Shown here one piece after another: positions 61,591 to 64,000 of a stretch of DNA of 64,000 bases. Location: NCBI RefSeq assembly GCF_001449115.1, contig NZ_LAIJ01000009.1:682001-746000 (forward strand), written 5' to 3'. Origin of the DNA: Occallatibacter gabretensis (GTDB lineage Bacteria > Acidobacteriota > Terriglobia > Terriglobales > Acidobacteriaceae). The stretch's first letter is position 1; each line of letters starts with the position of its first letter. Made by a program: the position numbers and the translations under genes. The notes under the pieces are model-generated. The model saw only the letters and a list, made by a program, of their open reading frames with translations, did not search any database and was not told where the DNA came from.

Positions 61591-64000
61591 ATGATGCAGG
61601 ATCTGCGTTATGCAATGCGGCAGCTTCGGAATGCTCCGGGGTTTGCGCTGACGGCGATTCTTACGCTTGCGCTTGGGATTGGTGCGACGACTGCGATCTT
61701 CTCGATTGTGGAGGGCGTGCTGCTGCGGCCTCTGCCGTTTCCAGATGCGAAGCGGCTGGTGATCTTTGGCGACAAGCTTGAGGGCGCGGATCTGGGCACA
61801 CCGACGGTTCCGGCACCTGAGGCCTTGCAGTACATGCGCGACACGCACAGCTTTGACGCGCTGGGTGTGCATCGCAGCGCCATGTATGAGCTATCGGGCG
61901 CAGGCGAGCCAGCGCAGATCAATGTGACCAGGATGACGGCGAGCATGTTTCCAGCGCTGAGCGTGAACCCGGCGATGGGGCGCGTGTTTACCAAGCAGGA
62001 GGATGAGGGCAAGAGCCAGGTGGCAGTGCTGAGCTATGCGACATGGATGAGCCGCTTTCATGGCGATCCGCGGGCGATTGGCGAGGCGATCGAACTGGAC
62101 CGCAAACCGTACGAGATTATCGGCGTGATGCCGCGGGAGTTTGAGTTCCCACTGGTTCCGGGGCAACTGAACCGGACAGAGATGTGGGTTCCGATGAGCT
62201 TTACAGCCGGCGACCTGAAGAATGACTCGAGCTGGAACTTCCAGATGGTCGGACGGCTCAAGGCCGGTGTGAGCGCGGAGCAGGCGCGGCAGGACAGCGA
62301 GCGTGTGACGCAGGCGATTATGCGCGGCTGGCCGGCTCAGTATTCGAGCATACGGATTGACGCAAAGGTTGAACCGCTCGATGAGGACACGGTGGCCGCA
62401 GCACGTCCGCTGATCCGCACTATGTTTCTGGCGGTTGCAGTGGTGCTCTTTATTGCCTGCGCGAATCTGGCCGGGCTGCTGCTGGTGCGGGTGATCCGGC
62501 GGAGCCGGGAGTTTGCGGTGCGGCTGGCGCTGGGAGCGAGCGGAGCGACGATTGTTCGGCAGAACCTGATGGAAGCGCTGACGTTGAGCGTTATCGGAGG
62601 ATTGCTGGGACTGGCGCTGGCTGCTGTTGCACTGAAGGCCGGCATCAGCCTGCTGCCGGAGACGCTGCCGCGCATCAACGCGATTGGGCTGGACTGGCAG
62701 GTGGTGGGTTTTGCGCTGCTGCTGGCGGTTGCGACCGGTTTTATCTGCGGGCTCGCGCCTGCGCTGGCCGCGGCAAAGACGGGCGTGAATGATGCTCTCA
62801 AAGAAGGCGGACGCACCGGCACGAGCGGTGCGCGTCACGCGCGACTGCGCTCGGCACTGGTGATTACAGAAGTGGCCGTGGCGCTGGTGTTGCTGGTGGG
62901 TGCGGGTCTGCTGTTGCGAAGCTTTGAAAAGCTGCGGCAGGTAGATCCAGGGTTCCGCGCAGATCACGTACTGACGGCGTACTACAGCTTGCCGAGCCAG
63001 CAGTACTCCACACAGGCGAGCATTGATGGATTTACTACAGCGGTGCTGGACAAGGTGCGGCAACTGCCTGGTGTGGAAGCGGCTGGTATCACGGGAGATT
63101 TGCCTGCGAGCGGCTCCGTGAATAACGCAGGCTTTGTGCCGGCAGGTTATGTGCCGCCTAAAGGTGGCAGCGGGTTGATCACCGCGTGGTCGACCAATTT
63201 GATTGGCGATTACTTTCAGGCCGCAGGAATTCCGGTGTTGCGTGGAAGAGCGTTTACAGAGGCGGACACAGCGGATGCGCCGATGGTGGTGATTGTGAAC
63301 CGCACCTTTGCGCAACAGTACTGGCCGGGACAGGATCCAATCGGAAAGCGAATTCACCGGGGCACAACGCAGACTCCACTACCGTGGATGACGGTGGTGG
63401 GTGAGATTGGCGATGTGAAGCAGACCTCAATGGACGCGCCTGTTGTGCCGCAGTTTTATCAACCAGTGGCGCAGTTTGTGAAATCGATTGGGCAGTTTGC
63501 GCCGCCGGGAACAACGGTAGGCGATGGAGGCGCGATTGTGCTGCGCACCTCGCTGCGACCGGAGACGATGAAGTCCACGCTGATTGGAGCCATTCATACG
63601 ATTGATCCGCAACTACCTCTGATGCAGATACAGACGATGGACCAGGTGGTGGAAGGAAGCCAGGCGCCGCGGAAGTTCAACACTGCGATCATTGCCAGCT
63701 TTGCAGGAGCCGCAGTGCTGCTGGCGCTGCTGGGAATTTATTCGGTGATTGCGTTTTCGGCGGCCATGCGCACGCAGGAGATGGCTATCCGGCTGGCGCT
63801 GGGCTCGCAGCGCTCGAACATTGTGCGGCTGGTGCTGCTCTCAGGCACAAAGCTGGCGGCGGCTGGATGCGGAATTGGCGTGGTGGCGAGTTTGTTTGCC
63901 ACGCAGCTGCTCAAGTCGCTGCTGTTCGAGGTGAACCCATTGGATCCGGCGGTGATTGTATTGGCGGCGGTGGGGATTTTTGTGCTGGCGCTGGCGGCTT
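61591..64000 (+). CDS. ADOP-type permease of the efflux operon (second, truncated by window)
   Basis: At least 803 residues; the frame is open at the window end. Start MMQDLRYAMRQLRNAPGFALTAILTLALGIGATTAIFSIVEGVLLRPLPF (ATG 61591 or 61594, AGGAG upstream). A MacB_PCD domain, the first FtsX domain (VVLFIACANLAGLLLVRVIRRSREFAVRLALGASGATIV), a second periplasmic domain and the beginning of the last FtsX domain (MRTQEMAIRLALGSQRSNIVRLVLLSGTKLA) are visible. Two ADOP permeases behind one ATPase suggest either a heteromeric pump or two pumps sharing the ATPase. Confidence 0.92.
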   Translation, partial: MMQDLRYAMRQLRNAPGFALTAILTLALGIGATTAIFSIVEGVLLRPLPFPDAKRLVIFGDKLEGADLGTPTVPAPEALQYMRDTHSFDALGVHRSAMYELSGAGEPAQINVTRMTASMFPALSVNPAMGRVFTKQEDEGKSQVAVLSYATWMSRFHGDPRAIGEAIELDRKPYEIIGVMPREFEFPLVPGQLNRTEMWVPMSFTAGDLKNDSSWNFQMVGRLKAGVSAEQARQDSERVTQAIMRGWPAQYSSIRIDAKVEPLDEDTVAAARPLIRTMFLAVAVVLFIACANLAGLLLVRVIRRSREFAVRLALGASGATIVRQNLMEALTLSVIGGLLGLALAAVALKAGISLLPETLPRINAIGLDWQVVGFALLLAVATGFICGLAPALAAAKTGVNDALKEGGRTGTSGARHARLRSALVITEVAVALVLLVGAGLLLRSFEKLRQVDPGFRADHVLTAYYSLPSQQYSTQASIDGFTTAVLDKVRQLPGVEAAGITGDLPASGSVNNAGFVPAGYVPPKGGSGLITAWSTNLIGDYFQAAGIPVLRGRAFTEADTADAPMVVIVNRTFAQQYWPGQDPIGKRIHRGTTQTPLPWMTVVGEIGDVKQTSMDAPVVPQFYQPVAQFVKSIGQFAPPGTTVGDGGAIVLRTSLRPETMKSTLIGAIHTIDPQLPLMQIQTMDQVVEGSQAPRKFNTAIIASFAGAAVLLALLGIYSVIAFSAAMRTQEMAIRLALGSQRSNIVRLVLLSGTKLAAAGCGIGVVASLFATQLLKSLLFEVNPLDPAVIVLAAVGIFVLALAA

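Overview
The window comes from a GC-rich chromosome that looks like an acidobacterium of the Terriglobia (Acidobacteriaceae type). The clues are FtsX/MacB-like 'ADOP' permeases next to a PadR regulator, paired DUF3857/transglutaminase-like secreted proteins, small secreted proteins of unknown function, and several families of hairpin-forming intergenic repeats. Assignments rest on motif reading only; no database search was run.

Layout. 1-5.4 kb: 3' end of a sensor histidine kinase, a secreted protein with a BamE/SmpA-like end, a small exported protein with a clear promoter and terminator, and a PadR-ADOP pair. 5.6-12.8 kb: housekeeping block, all on +: rpmB, a Tat-type TIM-barrel isomerase, an AbrB-like protein, ispE, tRNA-Gln(UUG), prs, rplY, pth, rpsF, rpsR, rplI. 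12.9-24.7 kb: accessory and mixed genes: two paralogous secreted proteins, two NlpC/P60-like proteins, a MerR regulator, two transglutaminase-like proteins (one apparently catalytically dead), maf, a T4-type lysozyme, an isoaspartyl peptidase, and a ParD/ParE pair whose toxin carries a nonsense codon. 24.8-29.3 kb: a minus-strand island with a 773-residue protein whose N-terminal helical region resembles pore-forming insecticidal toxins, a gamma-glutamylcyclotransferase-like protein and a 421-residue protein of unknown function.

30.8-49.6 kb holds the most unusual object: a compact phage-like (possibly gene-transfer-agent-like) cluster. It has a 2017-residue tail-fibre/pectate-lyase-like protein with an apparent signal sequence, large terminase, a HipA-like kinase and its DUF3037 partner wedged between terminase and portal, portal, a prohead-protease-like protein, a coiled-coil scaffold-like protein, major capsid protein, three head-tail completion proteins, a tail-tube-like protein, a hub-like protein and a small membrane protein. 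I see no integrase, repressor, replication gene, small terminase, tape measure or complete lysis cassette. Intrinsic-terminator-like hairpins precede the fibre, portal and scaffold genes, and long fold-back elements lie in three of the gaps.

49.7-64 kb: purE-purK (apparently leaderless, then translationally coupled), typA/bipA, a small membrane protein, an exported metallo-beta-lactamase-fold hydrolase, a DUF422-like membrane protein, and a four-gene MacAB-type efflux operon (adaptor, ATPase, two ADOP permeases, the last cut by the window edge) behind a near-consensus sigma-54 promoter.
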